Assembly (NCBI GenBank): GCA_938008185.1
Contig: CALLLR010000020.1
Span: forward strand, 1-49,723
DNA length: 49,723 nucleotides
Direction: 5' to 3'
From: an uncultured Saprospiraceae bacterium
GTDB lineage: Bacteria > Bacteroidota > Bacteroidia > Chitinophagales > Saprospiraceae
The position numbers were made by a program, and so were the translations under genes. Numbering within the stretch: position 1 is the first letter of the stretch; the number at the start of each line of letters is the position of its first letter. The notes beneath the pieces were generated by a model. It did not search any database and was not told the DNA's origin. It saw nothing but the letters and a program-made list of their open reading frames with translations. This document shows positions 8,601 to 17,695 of this stretch, one piece after another.

Positions 8601-11282
8601 ACCAACGAATCACTGAATACGAGTTCTTATACTTGGGATTATGGAGATAATAGTGGTCTTTCTAATTTAGATGATCCAGCACATATTTATACGATTCCCG
8701 GTGTTTATAATGTAACGTTAAGGGCCTTTCGAACCGAAACATGTCAAGACAGTTTGACGACGCAAGATTTGATTGTGCTCGATGGGCCGGAAGGGGAATA
8801 TCAATTCGATATTGATACTTCTTGTGCTCCCGCAATGATTACTTTTACGGCTACTTCCGTAGCAAATTATATGTATATCTGGGATTTTGGTTTGGGAGAT
8901 TTGGATACGACTCAACTCAGTGCCACCAATGATCAGGTAACTTTCACTTATACGGAGCCAGGAACTTACTATCCGACTTTAAGTTTTTTAAATAATACAG
9001 GATGTTTCCGAACTTTGCCACCGGCCGGACCAATCGTTGTAGCTTCCAGTACGCCAGCTTTTGAAGCATCTACTACGGTATTATGTAACGCTGGTGAAAC
9101 CGTAAATTTTATCAATTTATCGTCGAGTGCCACTCCGATACAATCAGTAGAATGGCTTTTTGAAGGTGGTAGTCCTGCTACTAGTAATGAATTTGAACCT
9201 CAAATAACCTATCATGATCCCGGCTCTTTTGATGTGAGAATGGTCATTGATAATGGAGGGTGTACAGATACATTGTTGATTCCGGATTATATCAAATTGG
9301 GAGATGTTCCTAATATAGATTTTAGCGTTTCAGCGTCTTCTGGCTGTACACCGCTTACCGTTAATTTTACAGATAATAGTTTTGTTACAAATAGTAGTAT
9401 TGTTTCCTGGGAATGGGATTTTGGCGACGGAGACGTTACGGATATTCAGAACCCGACTCATATCTACACCAATGATCTTGCAAATAGTTATACCGCCACT
9501 CTGACGATCACTACTGCGGATGGTTGTACCGCCACCCGTTCCGAAACTATCAGCATATTAGCTGTAAGTGACATTAGTGCGGGCGATGACCGAACCATTT
9601 GTATCGGTGAGCCCACTGTTTTAGAAGGTTTGGTTTATGGTGATACTACTGGATTGGAATACTACTGGAGTCCTGCTACTTCGTTGAGTTGCGTGGCTTG
9701 TATGGATCCGGTTGCCACACCATCGGATACTACAACGTATACTTTTGTCGTGCGAACTCCAGAAGGCTGTACGTCTACTAGTGAAGTAACGGTGATGGTA
9801 AAACCATTTCCTGTACCGGTAGTTGATCTGTCCGCAGATACCTCAGTATGTTTGAATGAAATTGTTCAGCTAAACGTAGCTGGTGGAACAGAAGTATTCA
9901 ATTATAATTGGGATAGCAGTGTTGCGGGATTATCTTGTTACGAAAATTGTCAAAACCCAGTTGCACAGCCGCTGGCAAATAGTACTTATACCGTTACCGT
10001 TACTACGGTTCACGGGTGTACCGCTTCAGATTCAGTTCAGGTGGACATTGTCGATCAGTCTCAGGTTTTTGCAGGAGAGGATCGTAGTGTCTGTGCAGGC
10101 GATACGGTACAGTTAAATATTACGACTGGCAGGAATCCGGAATGGCTGGTAAATAATGACTTGAGTTGTACGTACTGTCCAAATCCCATTGCTTTTCCTT
10201 CTGAAACTACGAATTATATAGTACAGGTATTAACCGATCAAGGTTGTACCATTCAGGATACGGTAACGGTTACTACTTTCAGCGCCGAAGATATTGATGC
10301 TGGAGCAGATCAAACAGTTTGTCTGGGTGATGGTATTACTTTGGCGGGACAGGGTAGTGGAACGGTTCGTTGGAGTCCGGCTGGTACCTTGGATGATGCG
10401 GAGATTTTAGATCCGGAGGCGTTTCCGTCTACGACCACCGTTTACCAGCTAGAACTTAAAAATGGCGATTGTGTCCTGACCGATTCGGTAACGATATCGG
10501 TAAGAGACAAAATAGAAATTATTACGGAGGACATATTAATCTGTGAAGGCGATTCTATCCAGCTGACCGCTCGGGGAGATGCTTCCGAATACGAATGGAT
10601 TAAAACAGACCGTATGGATCTTACGGATCCTGCTCATCCAGTAGTATTTCCGGTGGAAACTACCGAATATATGGTGATTGGACGCTTAGCTTCCTGTGCG
10701 GCAGATACCGCCTGGCTGACCGTGGAGGTGGATGCGACTCCTAAAGTAGAGCTACCTTCCAATTATGTATTTTTTCCTGCTCAGGAAGTTATCATGCGTC
10801 CAGTGGCAAAAGGCGAAGACCGGAATAGCTATGATTACGAATGGACTTCTAACGCAGACTTGGATTGTATAAACTGTAGCGATTTATTAATTCCAAATCC
10901 TGAAAGTGGGACAGAATATACGCTACGAGTAACCAATACAAATACCAATTGTATGAAGGAATTCAAGACCACCTTAACATTACTAAATCAGTGTCCAGAG
11001 GAGTTAATACAGGTTCCTAGTGCTTTTTCTCCTAATAATGATGGTCAAAACGACGTGTTGGAAGTTTTTCTCAATCCAGCTCTGCCCACAATTACAAGTA
11101 TCAGAATTTTTAATCGATGGGGCGCAAAAATTTATGAAGGGACCAACGCCGGAGAAACCTGGGATGGAACGAACAACGGAAAAGTGGTTCCGAATGGTGT
11201 TTACATCTATATGATTGAGGCAGAATGTCCAGTACTAAATAATACCATGGTTAAATCAGGAGACATTACCGTCCTGCGTTAA
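5700..11282 (+). CDS. Giant PKD-repeat surface protein with type B T9SS sorting domain (paralogue 1)
   Basis: 1860 residues. The signal peptide ends near VIAQ (residue 22). About 15 PKD-like domains cover residues 25-1285. The recurrent core is W-x-W-D-F-G-D-G, then NPxHxY, then a G-x-Y-x-V-x-L-x-V-T-D strand pair and a GC pair at domain borders. About six Ig-like repeats follow (1290-1760), each opening with a pattern such as AGDDRTICIGE and containing SLSCxxCxxPxAxP. The last 95 residues form the CHU_C / gliding-motility-associated domain (VPSAFSPNNDGQNDVLEVF, IFNRWGAKIYEG, WDGTNNGKVVPNGVYIYMI), a type B T9SS signal. The product is secreted and probably displayed on the cell surface as an adhesin, as in SprB-type proteins. 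No catalytic domain is visible. It is followed by a strong terminator. Confidence 0.93.
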   Translation: MPLRNIYIAVLLLLFVQIVIAQVSPDFTVNNTTGCGSLQASFSDASSSTAGAIVSWEWSGGLNASQQNPNRIFGTPGTYSICLKVTDNAGNSGEICKDDFITVFQLPIPDFTADQPQGCVPIVVTFSDASTEADAPITDWLWGLGGSCGTISNTTSDGPSCTYDITDNYGVNLTVIDANGCTNTITKTDFISASPAPVVDVSGNNLIGCEAPHTANFINNNPDPDVTLTWDFGNGNTFEGDNPPAVTYNDPGFYTITAIAANAASQCADTLILTDYVQVGAYAEFTSSVQEGCEDLTVNFTDTSPESATEIEWDFGDGNTSDAANPSHTYEVPGCYTVRLSRTAQGCPSVVYASECIKVDPQPDVWYANDNNIGCALPHIVNFSAISSSAVAWSWDFGDGNTSDEQNPTYSFESFGEFPVTLTVTNVYGCTNSATVNTINLTELKAVLDDTDISGCAPLDVALTESSISVTDITSWNWEVKSTSNSYTSTDEAPTFSVIDTGVYDVVLIVANTLGCQDTTTFSQSIEVGTPPVINFTADPVETCIEWDINFTDASSPNIETWFWDFGNGENSTEQNPTLSYPDTGYYDISLVGTHNGCVNTLTLDDYIFVKAPVAKFQVINFCEEPFRRKFKNNAIDADQVMWDFGVEGIDTDVSTETNPEYIYAQTGTYIVTMTVFNSVTQCSHTITKTIEITNPAANFSITETEGCVPYTLAIEENSQDAVAWEWSAPGATVANPAAQQPSIIYNTFGTYSDVQLIITDVNDCRDTILFTETISVGRAVSNFSQDVTGGCLPLTVNFSENASSEFGTIESWEWTFGANLGTSTDPNPTFTFTEAGLHNVKLVVTDNWGCRKTKNIVGAVEVTNPVANFTADSLGCTWAEITFTNNSQGVALDHHWDFGDGEISVEKNPTHLYTTEGVYTVCLTVTDKFDCVSTICQENSVDIADPVAAFSVDSTFASCPPLPVNFTNESLNTSSYTWDYGDNSGLSNLDDPAHIYTIPGVYNVTLRAFRTETCQDSLTTQDLIVLDGPEGEYQFDIDTSCAPAMITFTATSVANYMYIWDFGLGDLDTTQLSATNDQVTFTYTEPGTYYPTLSFLNNTGCFRTLPPAGPIVVASSTPAFEASTTVLCNAGETVNFINLSSSATPIQSVEWLFEGGSPATSNEFEPQITYHDPGSFDVRMVIDNGGCTDTLLIPDYIKLGDVPNIDFSVSASSGCTPLTVNFTDNSFVTNSSIVSWEWDFGDGDVTDIQNPTHIYTNDLANSYTATLTITTADGCTATRSETISILAVSDISAGDDRTICIGEPTVLEGLVYGDTTGLEYYWSPATSLSCVACMDPVATPSDTTTYTFVVRTPEGCTSTSEVTVMVKPFPVPVVDLSADTSVCLNEIVQLNVAGGTEVFNYNWDSSVAGLSCYENCQNPVAQPLANSTYTVTVTTVHGCTASDSVQVDIVDQSQVFAGEDRSVCAGDTVQLNITTGRNPEWLVNNDLSCTYCPNPIAFPSETTNYIVQVLTDQGCTIQDTVTVTTFSAEDIDAGADQTVCLGDGITLAGQGSGTVRWSPAGTLDDAEILDPEAFPSTTTVYQLELKNGDCVLTDSVTISVRDKIEIITEDILICEGDSIQLTARGDASEYEWIKTDRMDLTDPAHPVVFPVETTEYMVIGRLASCAADTAWLTVEVDATPKVELPSNYVFFPAQEVIMRPVAKGEDRNSYDYEWTSNADLDCINCSDLLIPNPESGTEYTLRVTNTNTNCMKEFKTTLTLLNQCPEELIQVPSAFSPNNDGQNDVLEVFLNPALPTITSIRIFNRWGAKIYEGTNAGETWDGTNNGKVVPNGVYIYMIEAECPVLNNTMVKSGDITVLR

Positions 11283-11650
11283 AAAATCTATAAAAAATTA
11301 TTTCTATATTTTTTGTCTACGGACTTACTTATCAAATTATTCTTTTTTTCCAGACAGCCCTCAGATTATAAACCCAACATATATTCCAAAGGTCGGTATT
11401 CCGACTTTTGGTTTTTTTACTTAATCTCACCGTAAATGGCCGTTTACTGTACTTCTGATAAGGACGGCATTATATTTGAAATATTCCTAACCAACACATA
11501 ACCATCTTTTAAAAGTATACTATCCTAATGCCCGTGGCAATAAGTGACAGTATTTTACTTTAAAATCTCCCCTTTGTAATCCTAAGCACATTTTACTAAT
11601 CAGACCTATAAATGGCAATCAATGCTTTTATAAGCTGATAAAATATTTGC
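11283..11650. other. 368-base intergenic region between paralogues 1 and 2
   Basis: It contains the terminator at 11386-11418 and otherwise AT-rich sequence without a convincing gene. No exact TAnnTTTG element was found upstream of the ATG at 11651. Confidence 0.6.
11386..11418 (+). terminator. Rho-independent terminator
   Basis: An 11-base stem (CCAAAGGTCGG / CCGACTTTTGG, with one G-T pair), a TATT loop and seven T residues. It lies 104 bases after the paralogue 1 stop. This is the clearest terminator in the window and indicates that the adhesin genes are separate transcription units. Confidence 0.85.
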
Positions 11651-14600
11651 ATGAACATACTAAAAAGAATATTGGTGGTGGTGTTAATGTTATCGGGTTT
11701 TCTGACAATTGCACAACCAATCGCAGACTTTACCGCAAACGTACAATCGGGTTGCGGATCTTTACAGGTTTCTTTTCAAGATCAATCTACGGGAAATATT
11801 GCGGAACATGCCTGGAACTTGGGAGGTGTTTCCTCTTCAACTCAAAATCCAGGTAGAATCTTTGGTACGCCTGGCAGCTATGAAATATGTCTGACTGTCA
11901 CGGATACAGAGGACCGGACCAATACCAATTGTAAAACGGATTTTATTACCGTGTTTCATCTTCCAGAACCTGATTTTAGTATCCCCAATCCCAACGGATG
12001 TATTCCATTTCATGTTACCTTTACCGATTTATCCGTCTCTGAGGACGGTAATATCGAAGAATGGATTTGGGGCGTCGGTGGACAGGCGGGAGTGATCACG
12101 GATGATGGAAGTTTACCGAGCATTGAAAATACTTATGATATTATTGATGATTATACGATCAGCCTGACCGTTCAAGATGACAATGGATGTACTAATACCA
12201 TCACTAAAGATAATTTTTTACGGGTAAACGAGAACCCAGTAGTTGATTTTACGGCCGATCAGTCTTTTTCTTGTAATTCACCGCATACCGTCAATTTCCT
12301 TAATAGTTCTCCAAATACGAATATGACTTTTCAATGGGATTTTGGTAATAGCCAATCTTTTAATGGAACCAATCCACCAGGAGTTACTTATAATAATCAA
12401 GGGCTATACGATGTTACCCTCCTGGGGACTGATAACGTAACTGGTTGTCGGGATACACTATTACGAACAGATTATATCCAACTTAGTTATCCCACTGATT
12501 TTACCCAGTCAAAGGATACCATTTGTAAAGGAGGTACGGTAAGTTTTACAGATATTTCACCAGATAATGCATCAAACGTATTCTGGGATTTTGGGGATGG
12601 ACAAAGCAGTATTGCGGCCAATCCGACCCATCAATATGATAGTGTCGGTTGTTTTTATGTGATACTGACAAGAACTGTGAACGGGTGTCCGGGGGTAAAG
12701 GTAAGCGAACAGTGTATTACTGTTTTGGATGTTAATCCAGTTGCTATTGTCAATGATAACCCACAGGGTTGTACCGTTCCTCATACCGCAGGATTCTTTT
12801 CTGATGCAGTAGTGAATGGAACTATTTTTATGTGGGATTTTGGAGACGGAAATACTAGTAGTCTGGCTACACCACAACATACTTACGACAGCATTGGCGT
12901 CTACGTTATTACCCTAACTGCCACCAATAGTGCTGGTTGTACAGAAACAACCCATGATACCATCCGGATTCTTCCAGCTCAGGCGATCATTGCTGGGGAC
13001 CAACCGGAAGGTTGTACTCCTTTAACTTTTACGCTTAGTGATTCCAGCCAGACTTTTAGTACGATTACGGAGTGGGAATGGACGGTATATAACAATGCAT
13101 CTGCTCCACCTGTTACCTTTAGTTCTATTGATAGTATTCCCGTATTTACCCTAGTGGATACCGGGCAATATGCGATCCAATTGATTATAAAAGACGAAAG
13201 GGGATGTCAGGATACCACCGTTGTGGAAGAAGGTGCCGCCGCTGGAATGCCACCGGAAGTAAATTTTTCCGCAGAACCGCTGGTCTCTTGCATAAATTCA
13301 ATCGTTACTTTTACCGATGAATCCAGCGACTTTGCCAACGGTTGGGAATGGGAATTTGGGGACGGAGGACTATCCGAAGATCAGCATCCGGTTTACGAAT
13401 ATCAAGATACTGGACGAATGGACGTAAGACTCACCGCGTTGCATTATGGTTGTCCCGCCGAAAAAACATTATTCGAATACATCGAAGTAGTGCCACCTAA
13501 AGCAGCTTTTAATATAAACCGCCTTTGTGCTCAGCTTTACATCATTGATTTTGAAGATAATAGTATTGGAGCTGATTCTATTATTTACAATTTTGGAGTT
13601 CCAGATATTGAAACAGATACCAGTACCCAACGAAATCCAACCTATGTTTATAATAATACGGGGGACTATTTTGTGAGTCAAATTGCTTTTAATTTTACGA
13701 CGGGTTGTTCAGATACTTTATTGAGATTAGTACAGATTACGGAACCACAAGCGGAATTTCAGCTATCTACTACCAATGGCTGTGTCCCTCTGACCGTAGG
13801 TCTATCGGATAGTTCTGCTTTCGCTGAAAGCTGGATTTGGAGTGGTGGAGGAACGGGTACGATTAGTGATCCGGAGGCCGCCGAACCAACGATTCGCTTT
13901 GCTACTGCCGGACCATACACAAACATTCAGTTACTGGTGACGGACGTCAATGGTTGTCAGGACTCGATTATGTTTACCGATACGATTTGGGTCAACGAAG
14001 TAACGACCGATTTTTCGGTTGATCCAACCGCTGGTTGTTATCCCTTAACTACCCAGTTTATGGATGCTTCTTCAAGTTTATACGGAACGGTAAATCAGTG
14101 GGAATGGAATTTTGGCGATGGCCAGAGCGTCGACCAAATCAATGATCCAACCCATTTATTTGCAGAAGAAGGATATTTCGATATAACCCTTACTGCTACC
14201 GATGATTTGGGGTGTAATAAAACTTTAACGCTGGATAGTTTGGTGGAAGTATACCGACCAATTGCCCAGTTCTCAACCGTTGATACATTAAGTTGTAGCG
14301 CCCACGGAGTTACCTTTAGCAACACTTCTACGGGGAAAAATTTAGAATTTTTCTGGGATTTTGGCGACGGAGAAACCTCCGCTATCGAAAGTCCCAGACA
14401 TATGTATGCCACGGAAGGTGTCTATGATGTTTGTCTGACTGTCACGGATGAAATTGGTTGTGATAATACGCTTTGTATCGAAGATTATGTCATCATTGCT
14501 GATCCGTTGGCCGCTTTTACACAAGATACGACCTTCGGTATTTGTCCGCCACTATTGGTTAATTTTATGAATACTTCGCAAAATACCTCCAGTTACGAAT

Positions 14601-17224
14601 GGGATTTTGGCGATCAGAGTGGAACCTCCAATCAACTGGATCCTCCTCATATTTATACCACGCCGGGAACTTATGATGTACAACTGATTGCCGTTGCTAC
14701 TGAGTTTTGTCAGGATACTTTGCTGGTAGATGACCTGATCAGTTTAAATGGACCGACGGGTAGTTTTTATTTTGATATAGACACTGCCTGCGTGCCGGCC
14801 ACCATTAATTTTGTCGGTAATTCGGCGTCACCTTATACCTATATTTGGGACTTTGGTAATGGAATGCTTGATACGACCGAAAACGTTACTTACGATAGTA
14901 TTTTTTATGTTTACCAAAGAGGAGGAGATTTTATTCCCAAACTTATTTTAGTAGATCAAGTTGATTGTCAGACGACCATCGTTGCAGAAAATCCTATTAT
15001 AATTTCGGAAATGAATCTGGATTTTCAAGCTGATCGTACACTGTTTTGTAACGATCAGGGAACGACCAGATTTACCAATCTAACCGCATCTACTCATCCT
15101 ATTTCAGATTTGGAATGGCATTTTTATGATGCAGATCCTGCGATTAGTACAGAACCAGAGCCCAGTGTTCAATATTTAAATCCAGGTAATTTTTCGGTCC
15201 AGCTATTTGTCAGTAATGGTATTTGTACGGACTCCTTAATGAGACAAGATTATATCGGGGTGGGAGCCATTCCAGAGGTTGCTTTTCAAGTCAGTGACTC
15301 AGTTGGCTGTGCGCCATTAACCGTTAATTTTCAGGATCAGTCAATGGTAGATAGTAGTACGATCACGAACTGGAACTGGAATTTTGCGAGTATTAATGAA
15401 ACAGATTTAGAGGCACCAGTTTTCATTTTTAACGAACCAGGTATTCATAATATAACGCTGACGGTTACGTCTGCTGTCGGTTGTCAGGATTCGGTAACTA
15501 GAGCAGTAGAGGTGTTGGAAATTCCCGAATTTTCAATTGCTAAACCTACTTCTATTTGTATCGGACAATCTGCTGAGTTAATTCCTGAAATAACCGAAGA
15601 TACTACGGGCTATCAATTTCAATGGGTAAATCATCCGGATTTAAGTTGCGTAAATTGTTTGACGCCTACGGTGAATCCGGTAGATACCACTATTTATTAT
15701 TTAGCCGTTACCAATACGTTAGGATGTACTGCTACCGAAGGAGTAGTGGTTGATGTGCGACCATTCGCCGCACCCATTGTTGCGCTTACGCAAGATACCA
15801 GTATTTGTCTTAATGATTTTGTTCAATTACAAGTGAGTGGAGGGAGTGATTTACACGAATATCAATGGGGTACAGAGACCGCAGGGTTAAGTTGTTATGA
15901 TGCTTGTATCAATCCAATAGCGAGTCCATTAGTTTCTACCAGTTTCCAGGTGACGGTCACCAATGAGTACGGTTGTGCCACAACGGATTCTGTCAGGGTA
16001 GATATTTCTAATGAATATCAAGCGTTCGTCGGTGAAGACCAAATTATTTGTGCGGGTGATCAGGTACAATTAAATACCACTACTGGTAACGATCCAACTT
16101 GGCTAATTACGGATGGTTTGGATTGTACTTATTGTTCCGATCCAGTAGCACAGCCAGATAGTACGACTGTTTATCCGGTACGAGTAATGACGGATGCGGG
16201 CTGTGAATTATTGGACACCATCGAAATAAAAGTAATTCCATTAAATGCCATCGACGCAGGAGCAGATCAGCAAATTTGCCAGGGATCAACGGTCAACTTA
16301 AATGGTCATGGTCCGGGAACCGTAAGCTGGACACCTGTTTCTTCCGTAGCTTCCACTAACTCGCTGGCAACAGAAGCCAGTCCAACTGCGAATACAGTTT
16401 ATACCCTAACGCTTACCGAAGGGAATTGTACGCTAGTTGATTCGGTAGCAGTAACACTGATTACTGCCACTAACCTTGATACCGAAGATATGGAAATATG
16501 TGAAGGAGAAACAGTAGTATTGGATTATGAAGGAACCGCGGATCAATTTACCTGGTATGATGAACAAGGTAATCAGATAGATAGTCTGAATGTCTATCCA
16601 TCGGCAACCACTAATTATACCATCATTGGTCAGTATTCTACTTGTGAGCCAGATACGGCTACCGTAAATATTGAAGTTACGCCAAAACCGGTGAGTTATT
16701 TACCGGAGGTTTTGACCTATATTCCGGGAATACAAATTCGCATTCCTTTAACCGTTCCGGATAGTGCATTGTACGAATTTCAGTGGATGCCAGCAGATAG
16801 TGTAGATTGTACAGACTGTCAGCAACCTGGTATTTTACCAGATAGCAATACGATTTATCAGGTACTTATCTCTGATTTAACAACGGGTTGTAACGCGGCC
16901 GATACCATTCAATTTGAAGAATTGATTACCTGTCCATTAGATTTAATAGCGGTACCTAATGCATTTTCTCCGAATGATGATGGAGAAAATGATTATTTAC
17001 AACTTTTCCCAAACCCAACCGTCAAGTCAATTGATCGCTTTCGTATATTTAATCGTTGGGGAGCCTTGTTATACGAAACAGATGATCTTTATGACCAAGG
17101 CTGGGATGGTAAAATGAACGGAAAGTTAGCACCCGTAGGGGTCTATATTTTTATGATCGAATTCACCTGTGAACTAACTGGACATACTGTTATTCACTCC
17201 GGAGATATCACTTTGTTTCGATAA
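11651..17224 (+). CDS. Giant PKD-repeat surface protein with type B T9SS sorting domain (paralogue 2)
   Basis: 1857 residues, colinear with paralogue 1 along its whole length. The signal peptide ends at LTIAQ. The first domain repeats the TGCGSLQxSF opening, and the second repeats the unusual EWIWGVGG core shared by all three copies. PKD-like domains run to about residue 1285, Ig-like repeats from about 1290 to 1760, and the CHU_C domain ends the protein (VPNAFSPNDDGENDYLQLF, IFNRWGALLYE, WDGKMNGKLAPVGVYIFMI). The switch from PKD to Ig-like repeats falls at the same residue number in all three proteins, so the whole gene was duplicated rather than repeats being shuffled. The expected location is the cell surface via T9SS. 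The ligand is unknown. Confidence 0.93.
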   Translation: MNILKRILVVVLMLSGFLTIAQPIADFTANVQSGCGSLQVSFQDQSTGNIAEHAWNLGGVSSSTQNPGRIFGTPGSYEICLTVTDTEDRTNTNCKTDFITVFHLPEPDFSIPNPNGCIPFHVTFTDLSVSEDGNIEEWIWGVGGQAGVITDDGSLPSIENTYDIIDDYTISLTVQDDNGCTNTITKDNFLRVNENPVVDFTADQSFSCNSPHTVNFLNSSPNTNMTFQWDFGNSQSFNGTNPPGVTYNNQGLYDVTLLGTDNVTGCRDTLLRTDYIQLSYPTDFTQSKDTICKGGTVSFTDISPDNASNVFWDFGDGQSSIAANPTHQYDSVGCFYVILTRTVNGCPGVKVSEQCITVLDVNPVAIVNDNPQGCTVPHTAGFFSDAVVNGTIFMWDFGDGNTSSLATPQHTYDSIGVYVITLTATNSAGCTETTHDTIRILPAQAIIAGDQPEGCTPLTFTLSDSSQTFSTITEWEWTVYNNASAPPVTFSSIDSIPVFTLVDTGQYAIQLIIKDERGCQDTTVVEEGAAAGMPPEVNFSAEPLVSCINSIVTFTDESSDFANGWEWEFGDGGLSEDQHPVYEYQDTGRMDVRLTALHYGCPAEKTLFEYIEVVPPKAAFNINRLCAQLYIIDFEDNSIGADSIIYNFGVPDIETDTSTQRNPTYVYNNTGDYFVSQIAFNFTTGCSDTLLRLVQITEPQAEFQLSTTNGCVPLTVGLSDSSAFAESWIWSGGGTGTISDPEAAEPTIRFATAGPYTNIQLLVTDVNGCQDSIMFTDTIWVNEVTTDFSVDPTAGCYPLTTQFMDASSSLYGTVNQWEWNFGDGQSVDQINDPTHLFAEEGYFDITLTATDDLGCNKTLTLDSLVEVYRPIAQFSTVDTLSCSAHGVTFSNTSTGKNLEFFWDFGDGETSAIESPRHMYATEGVYDVCLTVTDEIGCDNTLCIEDYVIIADPLAAFTQDTTFGICPPLLVNFMNTSQNTSSYEWDFGDQSGTSNQLDPPHIYTTPGTYDVQLIAVATEFCQDTLLVDDLISLNGPTGSFYFDIDTACVPATINFVGNSASPYTYIWDFGNGMLDTTENVTYDSIFYVYQRGGDFIPKLILVDQVDCQTTIVAENPIIISEMNLDFQADRTLFCNDQGTTRFTNLTASTHPISDLEWHFYDADPAISTEPEPSVQYLNPGNFSVQLFVSNGICTDSLMRQDYIGVGAIPEVAFQVSDSVGCAPLTVNFQDQSMVDSSTITNWNWNFASINETDLEAPVFIFNEPGIHNITLTVTSAVGCQDSVTRAVEVLEIPEFSIAKPTSICIGQSAELIPEITEDTTGYQFQWVNHPDLSCVNCLTPTVNPVDTTIYYLAVTNTLGCTATEGVVVDVRPFAAPIVALTQDTSICLNDFVQLQVSGGSDLHEYQWGTETAGLSCYDACINPIASPLVSTSFQVTVTNEYGCATTDSVRVDISNEYQAFVGEDQIICAGDQVQLNTTTGNDPTWLITDGLDCTYCSDPVAQPDSTTVYPVRVMTDAGCELLDTIEIKVIPLNAIDAGADQQICQGSTVNLNGHGPGTVSWTPVSSVASTNSLATEASPTANTVYTLTLTEGNCTLVDSVAVTLITATNLDTEDMEICEGETVVLDYEGTADQFTWYDEQGNQIDSLNVYPSATTNYTIIGQYSTCEPDTATVNIEVTPKPVSYLPEVLTYIPGIQIRIPLTVPDSALYEFQWMPADSVDCTDCQQPGILPDSNTIYQVLISDLTTGCNAADTIQFEELITCPLDLIAVPNAFSPNDDGENDYLQLFPNPTVKSIDRFRIFNRWGALLYETDDLYDQGWDGKMNGKLAPVGVYIFMIEFTCELTGHTVIHSGDITLFR

Positions 17225-17695
17225 AAGATGAGCCGTTACACATATATATTAAAATGATAATATTTTTTAACTTTTTTCTCCTTTTTTGTTAAGAAAATTA
17301 GAAAAAAAGGTTAGTTTTGTACCCGGATTAATAAAGAGGGAAAGAAGTACGGTTATAGTTTATTATTATTTTAATAAATGTACTTTAGTAAAGTCCGAAA
17401 ATGATTAACTTTTTTGAAAAGTTCTTATTTAAACTTTACTTTTTAGTCTATCCAGTCAATTATCTGATAGTATTTTCATAATTAATTTTAGGGAAATATT
17501 TTGTCATTTGGAATGTGACAATTTCATCAGAATACACTTACCTACATTTTTTTGTTAGGGACCGCCTTTAACTATGCAGTCACTTTCAGTTTTTTTTGAG
17601 AAAATCATTATCTGTACAGATATATGCCTGAGGCATTTGTGCAGTGCAAAGATGAATTTTACATTTTTAACCGGGATTATTAATTATAGACTGAA
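17225..17695. other. 471-base intergenic region between paralogues 2 and 3
   Basis: AT-rich and without a gene. It holds a TAGTTTTG promoter-like element (17312-17319), a short hairpin at 17407-17423, a 10-base palindrome TCTGTACAGA (17611-17620) and a small hairpin ATGCC-TGA-GGCAT (17624-17636) about 60 bases before the start. The last two could be an operator, but nothing in the window confirms this. Confidence 0.5.
17312..17319 (+). promoter_or_regulatory. Putative -7 element (TAGTTTTG)
   Basis: The same octamer as the promoter upstream of paralogue 1. A TTTG lies 23 bases upstream (17285-17288), longer than the usual 19. It is 376 bases before the paralogue 3 start, again implying a long leader. 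Confidence 0.35.
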